Source: Alphaproteobacteria bacterium (GTDB lineage: Bacteria > Pseudomonadota > Alphaproteobacteria > Rs-D84). Taken from it: a DNA stretch of 51,868 nucleotides. This document shows positions 1-7,293 of this stretch, one piece after another. Below the pieces are notes generated by a model. It ran no database searches, was not told the DNA's origin, and saw nothing but the letters and a program-made list of their open reading frames with translations. Position numbers and translations under genes: made by a program. The stretch is from the NCBI GenBank assembly GCA_017616785.1, contig JAFZXK010000010.1:1-51868 (forward strand), written 5' to 3'. Positions within the stretch are counted from its first letter, which is position 1, and every line of letters starts with the position of its first letter.

Positions 1-1107
1 TCGGGACAGATTAATCTGGTTGTTCAATCTTTGTCTGACTTGGATATAGGCGATGATATAATCTGGTTTGCGGACGTGAATACGGATGATGCCGATTTAT
101 TTAATCTGTATTCTGTGTCTGGGTTGGATTACGAATTGGGAGTATATTTTGATGAAGATAATCATAAATACGGATTGCTGAGATTGGGAAATGTTCCGGT
201 GAAAGTTTTGTCTGACGATATGGCGCAACGGGCAAATCACATAGCCGAAACATTGGTTTATACCATCAAGAATCTAACTGGTTCTATGCAAAAACGTGTT
301 GATAACTTACAGTGGTTATCAACAACAGATACTGAAAATCAATCTGGTATAAACAATGCTTTTTGGATGCGCAATACTTACAAAGGGTTTGATGTAAATA
401 AAAGTTCTGTGGCATTGTCGGGTGTAGAATTTGGATATGATGGCATGGTATCGTCAACAGATAATTACAAATGGTATGTCGGCGGATTGGGCTATATTTC
501 TGGTGGTGACAGCAAATTCAAAGATACTAAATTTGATATAACTGGATACGGGTTGGGTGCTTATGTAATAATGCTTGAAAAATCTGGTTGGTTTGGTGAT
601 TTGGTATTTAGGCAACATTTTATTAATCTGGAAGAACCGGGTATAAAAACCGATTATACGGCAAGCAGTTTGAATATTGGCACAGGTAAAGAATTTGTGT
701 TTGGTGAAGATACAGACGAACTGAAATGGTTTGTAAAACCATCCGTCACAGGAACTTATATTGCTATATCAGGAACAGATATCGGTGCGTTCAAAGTCCA
801 AGATATTTCGTCAATTATGGCTTCTTTGTCAGTATCAGCCGGTCCAAGATGGGATTTTGCAAGCGGGCGAAAAATCCAAGCATACGGCAAAGTTGGATAT
901 ACTCTGGATAGTTCTGACGATGTGGACATTGTTGTAGATGGCATAGGCACAAAACAAGCGGTTGCGACAAATACCACAGAATTGGGTATAGGGTTTGATT
1001 ATCGTGGTGTTGATAACTCTGCGGATATATATTTGGAAACATCATATATCACTGGCACTGATTATTCCGAGATATCTGGCAATATCGGTATAAGATACAG
1101 TTTTTGA
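1..1107 (+). CDS. Autotransporter beta-domain protein, C-terminal part (5' end outside window)
   Basis: The reading frame is open from base 1, so the gene begins upstream of the window; a TTG at 31 is only an internal codon. The visible 368 residues look like the end of a classical (type Va) autotransporter: a pertactin-like junction (WMRNTYKGFDV) leads into alternating aromatic and polar strands expected of an outer-membrane beta barrel, and the protein ends in Phe (IRYSF), the usual Bam recognition end. The passenger, which would be displayed or released at the surface, is mostly missing. A second, shorter protein of the same kind lies at 3888-5105, with a cryptic mobile-type element between the two. 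The family call is by motif and strand pattern, not by search. Confidence 0.8.
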   Translation, partial: SGQINLVVQSLSDLDIGDDIIWFADVNTDDADLFNLYSVSGLDYELGVYFDEDNHKYGLLRLGNVPVKVLSDDMAQRANHIAETLVYTIKNLTGSMQKRVDNLQWLSTTDTENQSGINNAFWMRNTYKGFDVNKSSVALSGVEFGYDGMVSSTDNYKWYVGGLGYISGGDSKFKDTKFDITGYGLGAYVIMLEKSGWFGDLVFRQHFINLEEPGIKTDYTASSLNIGTGKEFVFGEDTDELKWFVKPSVTGTYIAISGTDIGAFKVQDISSIMASLSVSAGPRWDFASGRKIQAYGKVGYTLDSSDDVDIVVDGIGTKQAVATNTTELGIGFDYRGVDNSADIYLETSYITGTDYSEISGNIGIRYSF

Positions 1108-1212
1108 TAAAAAATGAGTGTTATTACTGAAATCCAGCGCATGTAATTCAAATTTGACTCAGGTTGTAAAAAAACAGGTCTGGGCTATGGTTATAGGGCG
1201 CAGTATAAAAAC

Positions 1213-1240
1213 ACGCTTCCAGACCCATTACAAGCGTTTT
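1213..1240 (+). terminator. Possible weak terminator after the first autotransporter
   Basis: ACGCTT (1213-1218) pairs with AAGCGT (1232-1237) around a 13-base loop and runs into TTTTA. The short stem and long loop make this a weak candidate. The rest of 1108-1258 shows no convincing gene. Confidence 0.3.
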
Positions 1241-1258
1241 ATAGTATATTGTCGCACA

Positions 1259-1441
1259 CTACCAATGCTTTATGCCATGAGAATCAACCGCTATAGGGTG
1301 GTTGAATGAATTATAAACAATGATATAGTTGCCAGAACGTCGTGCGTATTTCGCCTTTGGAAATTCTAAACTAAATTTGTTCGGTTTGCTGACGACTATG
1401 CTATCATCCGTATATCTGTATCTAAGTCCATTTGTTGCCAT
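1259..1441 (-). CDS. Hypothetical protein, 60 aa
   Basis: A small basic protein I do not recognise. The start is backed by a good Shine-Dalgarno (AAAGGA, 6-8 bases before the ATG) that matches the style of its neighbours. It contains a short beta-rich stretch (GNYIIVYNS) and no signal peptide or membrane segment. It lies directly downstream of the HUH endonuclease gene on the same strand (about 33 bases between them), so it is probably part of the same transcript and the same cryptic element. No function can be assigned. Confidence 0.55.
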   Translation of the reverse strand: MATNGLRYRYTDDSIVVSKPNKFSLEFPKAKYARRSGNYIIVYNSFNHPIAVDSHGIKHW

Positions 1442-1474
1442 GTAAAATCCTTTGTTTGCTATTAGAACTGATTT

Positions 1475-2107
1475 TTATTTGTGCCTATTGTGTTGTATCG
1501 TATATTTCCTAGACAGTATCTGTATCAGGTCTTCAAGGTTGCGCATTTTCCTTATTGGTTTGGGTAGTCCGGTGCGTTTGCGTTTATGTTTTGACGGTTT
1601 ATAGAATATGGTTGCAGGGGTATATATTCGGTCTGTGTGTAGTGTATAATCAAAATATAGTTCCTTGGTGCAGTATTTAATCAGGGTGGGTAGTTTATAA
1701 TATGGCACAAGTTGTATATCATAGTCTGCGCCCCTATTGCTTTTGTAGTGTCGTTTGAATAGATTATTAGCCCCATTGAAACACCATTCTACAAAACTTA
1801 ATACGGGTTGGGTATGGGTCTTTGGGTTGATAAAAGGTGCCAGGATATGAATGTGCCAACTGTCTGTATTCCACTTATTTTCACAAAAGGCATAGAACAT
1901 ATAGGGGTGTTTATTCCAGTTTTTATCATAGCCCAGTAATCTTTTTTCGAATTTAGCCAGTAGGTAGCGTATCGTTGTAATGAATTGGTGTATATCATGG
2001 GTTTTGAGAGAATATGGCAAGTTGATAGTGATAAAATAGAAAGGTGTATCGGCGGGAAATTGGTTATATAGGTAGTTTCGCATTGAGATTAAATCTTGTT
2101 GGGTCAT
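1475..2107 (-). CDS. HUH-superfamily replication/relaxase-type endonuclease (single catalytic Tyr)
   Basis: This 210-residue protein carries the three HUH Rep motifs in order. Motif I is FYFITINL (residues 23-30). Motif II is the metal-binding His-hydrophobic-His, HIH (85-87, in DSWHIHIL). Motif III is Tyr145 followed by Lys148 (YCTK), the YxxK arrangement of rolling-circle initiators. Such enzymes nick one DNA strand and become covalently attached to its 5' end, starting rolling-circle replication of plasmids or single-stranded phages, or DNA transfer. The size fits a minimal Rep. A clear AAAGGA site precedes the ATG. The neighbours are a SpoVG-like gene and small ORFs on the same strand, with iterons and inverted repeats at 2949-3154. 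It may be a plasmid Rep, an inovirus-type initiator or a mobilisation protein; I cannot tell which. Confidence 0.7.
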   Translation of the reverse strand: MTQQDLISMRNYLYNQFPADTPFYFITINLPYSLKTHDIHQFITTIRYLLAKFEKRLLGYDKNWNKHPYMFYAFCENKWNTDSWHIHILAPFINPKTHTQPVLSFVEWCFNGANNLFKRHYKSNRGADYDIQLVPYYKLPTLIKYCTKELYFDYTLHTDRIYTPATIFYKPSKHKRKRTGLPKPIRKMRNLEDLIQILSRKYTIQHNRHK

Positions 2108-2227
2108 TGTTTTTCCTTTGGGTTATAAGTGAAAATAGAAAAACAAGAATAGATTTAGAAAGGTAAAAAAATTGTTGGCTCTCATTACAAGAAACCAGTA
2201 TAAATTTGATGTTTTTTCTGCCGATTT

Positions 2228-2389
2228 CTAAGCCACACATAGATTCCATAAAGGGTGCCGGCTATTCGGTTTTGACATATCATATTGCACCGGAATTCCT
2301 TTTACGTTTGGTGGCAATAAGACGGTTGTGGTGGCTGGTTTTACATTGGTGTTCCCCTGTGGTTTTTCCTGATTAAATATTCGTGCCAT
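2228..2389 (-). CDS. Possible small protein, 53 aa
   Basis: An ATG-started frame of 53 codons (beginning MARIFNQEKP) lies between the SpoVG-like gene and the HUH gene on the same strand. Its middle is rich in Pro, Thr and Val. No convincing Shine-Dalgarno precedes it, and an overlapping frame also looks protein-like but lacks a start codon. It is listed because the 385-base gap between its neighbours would otherwise be empty. It may be noise. Confidence 0.3.
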   Translation of the reverse strand: MARIFNQEKPQGNTNVKPATTTVLLPPNVKGIPVQYDMSKPNSRHPLWNLCVA

Positions 2390-2473
2390 TTTCGCAATAA
2401 AAAGCCGGCAAGCGAAACGTGGCTTTGGTTTTCAGGATGTTTGATAAATTAGCACGTTGGCGGGGAATTATCT

Positions 2474-2512
2474 AAACAGAAACCCCAACCAACGGTCTGT
2501 ATTTGGATGGGG
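2474..2512 (-). terminator. Probable terminator of the SpoVG-like gene
   Basis: On the minus strand CCCCATCCAA pairs with TTGGTTGGGG (one mismatch, 10-base loop; stem arms at 2483-2492 and 2503-2512), followed by TTTCTGTTT. It lies downstream of the SpoVG-like stop codon. It could instead be an origin-associated hairpin of the HUH element. Confidence 0.45.
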
Positions 2513-2633
2513 CTTGCATTAGAAACTGACATCTTTTACAGACCAATTTTATAATGAATGTTTGCCTTGTTGTTTTTCTAATGCACAAACACTCATCATT
2601 TCAAAAAATAGAACTTGGACTTATATGTTTTTT

Positions 2634-2921
2634 CTACTTGGTTGTATTTTTATCGTCATTTAATCGATATGGATGCGCTTTATTTTTGATTATCTCTTTG
2701 TCAATTTGATTCAATACGGTTTTTACTATCTGTTCCCTGATTTTTGGACTATCAACAGTAAAATTGGCAGGGAAAGCGATTGAATACTGATGGCGGGCGG
2801 AACTGTAATAAACCCTGAACCCGTCTAAATGTAGCATCTTATCAAAACAGACACTATATGTTCCAACCAATGTTTCAGTTTGCATATCAAGTTTTTTTAT
2901 GGTGATTTCATTTAGATTCAT
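2634..2921 (-). CDS. SpoVG-like protein, 95 aa
   Basis: The layout resembles SpoVG: a first beta hairpin (ITIKKLDMQTETLVGTYSV), then a segment like the SpoVG consensus for the second hairpin (a hydrophobic FRVYYSSARHQYSIAFP ending at the Phe-Pro where SpoVG has its xMP), and a C-terminal helix. SpoVG proteins are small site-specific nucleic-acid-binding proteins of about 85-100 residues and also occur on phages and plasmids. Shine-Dalgarno AAAGGT precedes the ATG. It is the first gene of the minus-strand cluster that includes the HUH endonuclease, so a role in replication or regulation of that element is plausible. The family assignment rests on pattern similarity only. Confidence 0.45.
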   Translation of the reverse strand: MNLNEITIKKLDMQTETLVGTYSVCFDKMLHLDGFRVYYSSARHQYSIAFPANFTVDSPKIREQIVKTVLNQIDKEIIKNKAHPYRLNDDKNTTK

Positions 2922-2948
2922 TTTTGACCTTTTATAGATGTTAGAACT

Positions 2949-3086
2949 TTATTTAATCGCCCAAAACATCCCATATAGAATACGCAGGTAAAAAGACACC
3001 CCCCCTTGCGCCCATAGCATACATAAAGGGCGATTTTGGGCGAGTATCTACTAAAAAGGTGGCACTTACTAAGGGCGATTAAATAA
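2949..3086. repeat. Inverted repeat with extra GGGCGATT copies, possible origin region
   Basis: TTATTTAATCGCCC (2949-2962) is exactly inverted at 3073-3086, enclosing about 110 bases. A further AAGGGCGATT copy occurs at 3027-3036 and matches 3071-3080. The stretch has no gene and lies upstream of the minus-strand HUH/SpoVG cluster, where a replication origin or shared regulatory region of such an element would be expected. Confidence 0.55.
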
Positions 3087-3132
3087 CTTTACTTTTTTGT
3101 CTGGTGTGGTATAATAGGGGCAAGTGCTAAGG

Positions 3133-3154
3133 GTGATACGAACAGTGATACGAA
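3133..3154 (+). repeat. Two tandem 12-bp iteron-like repeats
   Basis: GTGATACGAA occurs at 3133-3142 and again at 3145-3154, a 12-base period of about one helical turn. Only two copies are visible. With a Rep-like gene close by, this may be a protein-binding site of a replication origin. Confidence 0.45.
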
Positions 3155-3340
3155 TTGGCGCTCAAAGATAAAAAGCGGAACACGAACAAGCCCAGAAAAC
3201 CGGCTTTTTAGCGATTAGTGGTTTTGTTCCTGTACGCTCCGCCATCCGTCTTTGCCGAAGGCAAAGCCGCGCTTGGGTGCCGCGCCGTAACCTTGGCGCT
3301 TGTGCCACAAAGCTTTAGCGAAGTGGCGAAGGCGGGCTTT
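3155..3340. other. Gene-free, GC-rich stretch with a perfect hairpin
   Basis: I see no gene here. CTTTGCC-gaa-GGCAAAG (3250-3266) is a perfect 7-bp stem with a three-base loop. The stretch 3225-3330 is much richer in G and C than the flanking genes and may be a degenerate repeat or an element border. Confidence 0.4.
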
Positions 3341-3583
3341 TTACAACAACCCTTCTAAAAATCTTAAAATTTCACGATTATTAAAATCCAATGCACGCAA
3401 GATTCGTATCAAATCCATAATATCCAAACGGCGTTCGCATGTTTCCGCGCGCCCGACAAAACAATGCGCGACATTCAGTTTTTTTGCCAAATCACGTTGG
3501 GTCAACCCCTGTTGCACGCGCAAAGATTTTAACGAATTTATCATTGCGCGGTATTTCGGGTCAAAAATTGTTTTCTTGGTCAT
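3341..3583 (-). CDS. XRE-family helix-turn-helix regulator, 80 aa
   Basis: A single-domain Cro/CI-type DNA-binding protein. Residues 17-70 form the five-helix fold, with the recognisable LRVQQGLTQRDLAKKLNV helix-turn-helix and a charged C-terminal helix. No Shine-Dalgarno is visible before the ATG, which overlaps one of two TGATATCA palindromes (3583-3590 and 3594-3601), as expected for autoregulation at the start site. It is divergent from a promoter at 3610-3638 that drives the 68-aa ORF and the second autotransporter, so control of that surface protein is the natural inference. It could also be the regulator of the neighbouring HUH element. Confidence 0.8.
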   Translation of the reverse strand: MTKKTIFDPKYRAMINSLKSLRVQQGLTQRDLAKKLNVAHCFVGRAETCERRLDIMDLIRILRALDFNNREILRFLEGLL

Positions 3584-3630
3584 GATATCATTTTGATATC
3601 AAAAAATACTTGAACTCAAATTGAGAACAA
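3583..3630. promoter_or_regulatory. Candidate operators of the XRE regulator
   Basis: TGATATCA, itself a palindrome, occurs twice with an 11-base period (3583-3590, 3594-3601), overlapping the XRE start codon. A second imperfect palindrome, TTGAACTCAA-A-TTGAGAACAA (3610-3630), covers the -35 box and spacer of the plus-strand promoter. Binding by the neighbouring XRE protein is inferred. Confidence 0.5.
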
Positions 3631-3638
3631 AGTAGAAT
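3610..3638 (+). promoter_or_regulatory. Sigma-70 promoter for the 68-aa ORF and autotransporter
   Basis: TTGAAC (3610-3615), a 17-base spacer and TAGAAT (3633-3638). The -10 box ends 30 bases before the ATG at 3669. The -35 box lies inside a palindrome, so a bound repressor would block it. Confidence 0.65.
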
Positions 3639-3668
3639 GTTTTCCGGACAAAAACAAAGGAGTTTCCA

Positions 3669-3875
3669 ATGCAAGAAAAATTAAAAACGGAAATATCGCC
3701 CGACATAATAGATTTTGCATATCACATTATAGATTGGTTATATTTTTGCCCCAGAAGCCACTATAACGAAATACCCTTTTTCAAAAGCGACTTATTGAAA
3801 GTTATGAACGGGTTAAGGCAGAAAAAAGTTGCTGTCAAAATTCATAAAGACATCGAACAACGCGAACATATGTGA
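3669..3875 (+). CDS. Hypothetical protein, 68 aa
   Basis: A small basic protein I do not recognise, with an aromatic-rich middle (IIDWLYFCPRSHY) and no signal peptide. The start is supported by an AAAGGAG Shine-Dalgarno. Only 12 bases separate it from the following autotransporter gene, so the two are probably one transcript driven from 3610-3638. A regulatory or accessory role for the surface protein is possible, but nothing in the sequence shows it. Confidence 0.6.
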   Translation: MQEKLKTEISPDIIDFAYHIIDWLYFCPRSHYNEIPFFKSDLLKVMNGLRQKKVAVKIHKDIEQREHM

Positions 3876-3887
3876 TAGGAGATAAAA

Positions 3888-5105
3888 ATGAAAAAAATAT
3901 TCTTTACTACATTTTGTGTGTTCTTGTTTCATCCAACACTGGCGGATATACTGACCCTTGCTGCGTATGACCCTACATATTATGCAATTATCGACGATTT
4001 AAACACAACAGTTGGTCGTGCGGGGATACTTACAGGGGTTTCGGATATTTACTATTATTATGAACCTTTTTCTGGAAATTTAACGCTTACTCAAACAGAG
4101 TGGTTATCTGATGGCCTTGGGGACGAAGTCCCAGCGGATTATAATTCCACATTTCATTATACCGGCGTCACATTTAACAATATGCACGATATATTATCGG
4201 GTCTTATTAGAGATGTTGATATAGAAAATTTAAGGAACCAATTTATTGAATACCAATTAACATACAGCCAACCACAAATAAAAATAATTCATTCTCTTCG
4301 GTATATTTTATTACAACAAGACACGAATATCATGAATTTGACGATTAACCGGCTACATAATCACAATGGTAAAAACAAAAATGCATTTAGAATATGGGCT
4401 CAAACACTATATAATCATTCTAAATATACCGGTGAAACAGGATTTTCTAGCGGTGCTTTTGGTGTCGCATTCGGGTTTGATAACAAGATAACAAATTCTT
4501 TTGTATATGGAATTGGTTATAATTACAATTCAACCAGTATACAAAACGTTAGTGCCGGTAATAACATTTTGTTTGCCTATGGACAATATCACCTAAACTA
4601 TTTATTCATAGATGCAACTGTTGGTTATAATACTGGCGATTATGATATGGATAATAATATAAAAGGAAAAACAAACAGTTATTTCGGGGACTTTACTTTA
4701 ACTTATGAAAATGATTATAACATTATGCCGTCTGTTGGCTTACGGTATATACATAATGCAATTTCACCAGATAATAAAAACATCAATAAATATGACACAA
4801 ATTTAATGATGTTTGTTTCTGGGCTTGCATACGATTATCAATCCAGCAATGATGGATTACATCTAAAAGCCAGTTTTAGTTTAACTTACGATATCGCAAA
4901 GTCCGACAAGGATATTATTATAAATATTCCAGAAGTAAACTATACATTCGGATTAAACGAAACCATATCGCCACTCGGTTTAGAAGCAGGGTTCCTTGTA
5001 AATTTACCTATTGGACGGACAAACCTGTCAATTGAATATGATATCGGGGCGCGTTCAAACTATATCAGTCATACAGGCGCGTTGCGTTTAGCGTATAAAT
5101 TTTAA
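3888..5105 (+). CDS. Autotransporter-type outer-membrane beta-barrel protein, 405 aa
   Basis: Residues 1-19 form a Sec signal peptide (hydrophobic core, cut after TLA). Residues 20 to about 160 are a short unrecognised passenger rich in Tyr and Asn. From about 165 (FRIWAQTLYNHSKY) to the end the protein has amphipathic beta strands typical of an autotransporter barrel, closing with RLAYKF and a terminal Phe. It is much shorter than typical autotransporters, whose passengers usually exceed 500 residues, so the exposed part may be only a small plug or ligand. Shine-Dalgarno TAGGAG precedes the ATG. It converges with accDA, with ten bases between stop codons and no terminator visible. Confidence 0.8.
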   Translation: MKKIFFTTFCVFLFHPTLADILTLAAYDPTYYAIIDDLNTTVGRAGILTGVSDIYYYYEPFSGNLTLTQTEWLSDGLGDEVPADYNSTFHYTGVTFNNMHDILSGLIRDVDIENLRNQFIEYQLTYSQPQIKIIHSLRYILLQQDTNIMNLTINRLHNHNGKNKNAFRIWAQTLYNHSKYTGETGFSSGAFGVAFGFDNKITNSFVYGIGYNYNSTSIQNVSAGNNILFAYGQYHLNYLFIDATVGYNTGDYDMDNNIKGKTNSYFGDFTLTYENDYNIMPSVGLRYIHNAISPDNKNINKYDTNLMMFVSGLAYDYQSSNDGLHLKASFSLTYDIAKSDKDIIINIPEVNYTFGLNETISPLGLEAGFLVNLPIGRTNLSIEYDIGARSNYISHTGALRLAYKF

Positions 5106-5115
5106 TGGTGGTTGC

Positions 5116-6870
5116 TTACTTTCCTCGCTTCGCGGATTCGCCGTCGACTTTACGGGTCATTTTAAGGAATTTTTCTGCACGCAATTCCGGCAGTTTTTCC
5201 GGCGCGGTCTTTTGCAGTAACTTTATTTGCTCGCTAACCGTATCCGCCAAATTTTGCATTGTTGTTTGCCAATCGGTATGTGCACCGCCCGCGGGTTCGG
5301 GAATAATTTTATCAATAACCCGCATTTCCATCATATCATTCGCGGTCAGTTTCATTGCCGCCGCCGCGGTTGCCTTGAATTTATTATCTTTCCACAAAAT
5401 ACTTGCACAAGATTCCGGTGCAATTACCGAATAAATCGCATTTTCAAGCATCAATACGCGGTCGCCGGTGCCGATTGCGATCGCGCCGCCGGATCCACCT
5501 TCGCCCACGTTTACGGCGATGTACGGGGTTTTAATTGATAAACCCGTTTGAATCGATGTTGCGATTGCTTCTGACTGGCCACGTTCTTCGGCCGCCGAAC
5601 CCGCAAATGCGCCCGCCGTATCAAAGAGCGATATTACCGGCAAATCAAACCGTTCCGCAAGGCGCATCAGGCGTTGCGCCTTACGATACCCCTCGGGATT
5701 CGGCATACCGAAACGATGCAGTTGGCGCGTTTCAATGGTGCGACCTTTTTCCTGACCCAAAATCACCGCAGGGATACCGTTCCAAAAGCCAATACCGCCA
5801 CACATTGCCGCATCTTCACCAAACAAACGGTCGCCGGCAAGGTATGTCCAATCGTCAACGATTCCATTTATATAGTCCAAGAAATGTGGGCGATTTTCGT
5901 TCCGCGCAAGCAAAACCTTGTCATATGCGGGTGTTTCACCCATACCACGTGCCTTTTTCGATGTTTCGTTTGTGGCCGGCGGTGTTTGCACCGAAATTGT
6001 GTGTGCCGGGCCCGGTTCATGCATCAACACGCGCAAGATTTTTTCAAGACGCGATTTTAATTCCGCCCTTGGCACGACCATATCAACCATGCCATGTTCA
6101 TACAAATAATCCGCAGTTTGGAAATTCGCCGGCAATTTTTCACGAATATTTTGTTCAATCACGCGACGACCGGCAAAGCCGATACGCGCGCCGGATTCCG
6201 CAATGTTTATATCGCCCAACATTGCAAAAGACGCCGTCACGCCGCCGTATGTTGGGTCGGTCAACAACACGATATATGGAATCTTGGCCGCATGCAATTT
6301 ATTGACCGCGACCGTTGTGCGTGCCATCTGCATCAACGAAAGTATGTTTTCCTGCATCCGGGCACCGCCACTGCACGCGACCATAATCAAAGGTTGATGC
6401 GTGTCGATTGCATGCTGTGCACTGGCGACAATACCTTCGCCCGCAACGCGGCCCATTGAACCCATCATAAATTCGCCATTTAGAATACATATTGTCGTCG
6501 GAATTCCGCCAATCTTGCCATCTGCCGTCGTGACCGCATCGTTATATCCGGTGTCGGTTCGTGCCTCGGTCAATCTTTCTGAATACGGTATGCGGTCAAC
6601 AAAGTTTAGCGGATCATCAGGCATTGTTGGCAACGCAATCTTTTCCCACGTCCGGTCATCAAACAGCAAATCAAAACGTTGCTTTGGGTTCATGATGAAC
6701 GCCCGCCCGCAACGCGGACATATATAATGATTGTTTTTATAATCCTTGTAATAAACCAATTTTCCGCAAGATTCGCACTTTATCCACATAAGTTTGCGGA
6801 CGCGGTCATATTTTTCGCGATTCTTGTTTTTTATTCCGGAACTTTTACCGAACAACATAATATTACCCAT
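5116..6870 (-). CDS. accDA: Fused acetyl-CoA carboxylase carboxyltransferase, beta + alpha subunits (AccD-AccA)
   Basis: A single 584-residue frame encodes both carboxyltransferase subunits, which transfer the carboxyl group from biotin on AccB to acetyl-CoA, the first step of fatty-acid synthesis. Residues 1-285 are AccD: a zinc ribbon (Cys32, Cys35, Cys51, Cys54), then the crotonase-like fold with SGGARMQE (167-174). Residues 286-315 are a Thr/Pro/Lys linker. From about 316 to the end is AccA, with NPEGYRKAQRLM (391-402) and GGSGGA (458-463). Separate E. coli subunits total about 620 residues, so neither half is truncated, but the AccA N-terminal part looks shortened. The ATG overlaps the end of the IHF/HU gene by eight bases; an in-frame ATG at 6858 is the alternative. 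Neither start has a clear Shine-Dalgarno, suggesting translational coupling. Confidence 0.93.
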   Translation of the reverse strand: MGNIMLFGKSSGIKNKNREKYDRVRKLMWIKCESCGKLVYYKDYKNNHYICPRCGRAFIMNPKQRFDLLFDDRTWEKIALPTMPDDPLNFVDRIPYSERLTEARTDTGYNDAVTTADGKIGGIPTTICILNGEFMMGSMGRVAGEGIVASAQHAIDTHQPLIMVACSGGARMQENILSLMQMARTTVAVNKLHAAKIPYIVLLTDPTYGGVTASFAMLGDINIAESGARIGFAGRRVIEQNIREKLPANFQTADYLYEHGMVDMVVPRAELKSRLEKILRVLMHEPGPAHTISVQTPPATNETSKKARGMGETPAYDKVLLARNENRPHFLDYINGIVDDWTYLAGDRLFGEDAAMCGGIGFWNGIPAVILGQEKGRTIETRQLHRFGMPNPEGYRKAQRLMRLAERFDLPVISLFDTAGAFAGSAAEERGQSEAIATSIQTGLSIKTPYIAVNVGEGGSGGAIAIGTGDRVLMLENAIYSVIAPESCASILWKDNKFKATAAAAMKLTANDMMEMRVIDKIIPEPAGGAHTDWQTTMQNLADTVSEQIKLLQKTAPEKLPELRAEKFLKMTRKVDGESAKRGK

Positions 6871-7141
6871 TCATTTTTTTGGTTAGTTCACGACTCGGTC
6901 GAAATAAAATCGTCGTGTTCGCAGGCAAATTCATCGGCCGATGCGTTACGGGATTATATCCAACCTTGGTTGCACGCGGGCGCGGGCGAATCGTGCCAAA
7001 GCCCCGAATTTCAATACGGTCGCCATTTGCCACCGCATCAATCATTGCATTCACCACCGTGTCAATTACCGCCGCGGCATCCGACATGCGCATGCGTTTG
7101 AATTGAACCTTGATAGTGCGTATAATATCAGAACGTTTCAT
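6863..7141 (-). CDS. Integration host factor / HU-family DNA-bending protein
   Basis: A 92-residue member of the HU/IHF family. The beta-arm signature is clear (RIEIRGFGTI, then RPRATKVGYNPVTHRPMNLPA), and the IEIRGFG wording is closest to the IHF beta subunit. It bends DNA as a dimer and helps organise the nucleoid, replication and recombination. The ATG at 7141 was chosen over an upstream start because AAAGGG stands at the right distance before it and the family begins with this sequence. It is the first gene of a two-gene transcript with accDA, driven from 7164-7192. HU or the IHF alpha subunit remain possible. Confidence 0.85.
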   Translation of the reverse strand: MKRSDIIRTIKVQFKRMRMSDAAAVIDTVVNAMIDAVANGDRIEIRGFGTIRPRPRATKVGYNPVTHRPMNLPANTTILFRPSRELTKKMNG

Positions 7142-7163
7142 ATCTATACCCTTTTGGACTTTT

Positions 7164-7192
7164 ATAGTAACACCAATGGAAAAATAATTCAA
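7164..7192 (-). promoter_or_regulatory. Promoter of the IHF/HU-accDA operon
   Basis: On the minus strand TTGAAT (7187-7192), 17 bases, TACTAT (7164-7169). The -10 box ends 22 bases before the ATG at 7141. Confidence 0.6.
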
Positions 7193-7293
7193 GTGTTAGT
7201 GTTAGTAGTTGGTGAAAAGTTTCATAAGAATTCTATCTTGGGGAAAAGTGTTTCGGTTTTCGGTATCATATCAATAACCAAAGGGGGAAATTT

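Noticed and set aside
1118-1309. 63-codon plus-strand frame after the first autotransporter
   Set aside because: No ribosome-binding site, odd composition, and it overlaps the better supported minus-strand 60-aa gene.
2064-2249. 61-codon minus-strand frame overlapping the HUH gene start
   Set aside because: It overlaps the HUH start region and the weak 53-aa ORF, has no Shine-Dalgarno and an unconvincing composition.
3300-3596. 98-codon plus-strand frame
   Set aside because: Antisense to the clear XRE helix-turn-helix gene.
5535-6305. 256-codon plus-strand frame
   Set aside because: Antisense to the well-recognised accDA gene; no family features.
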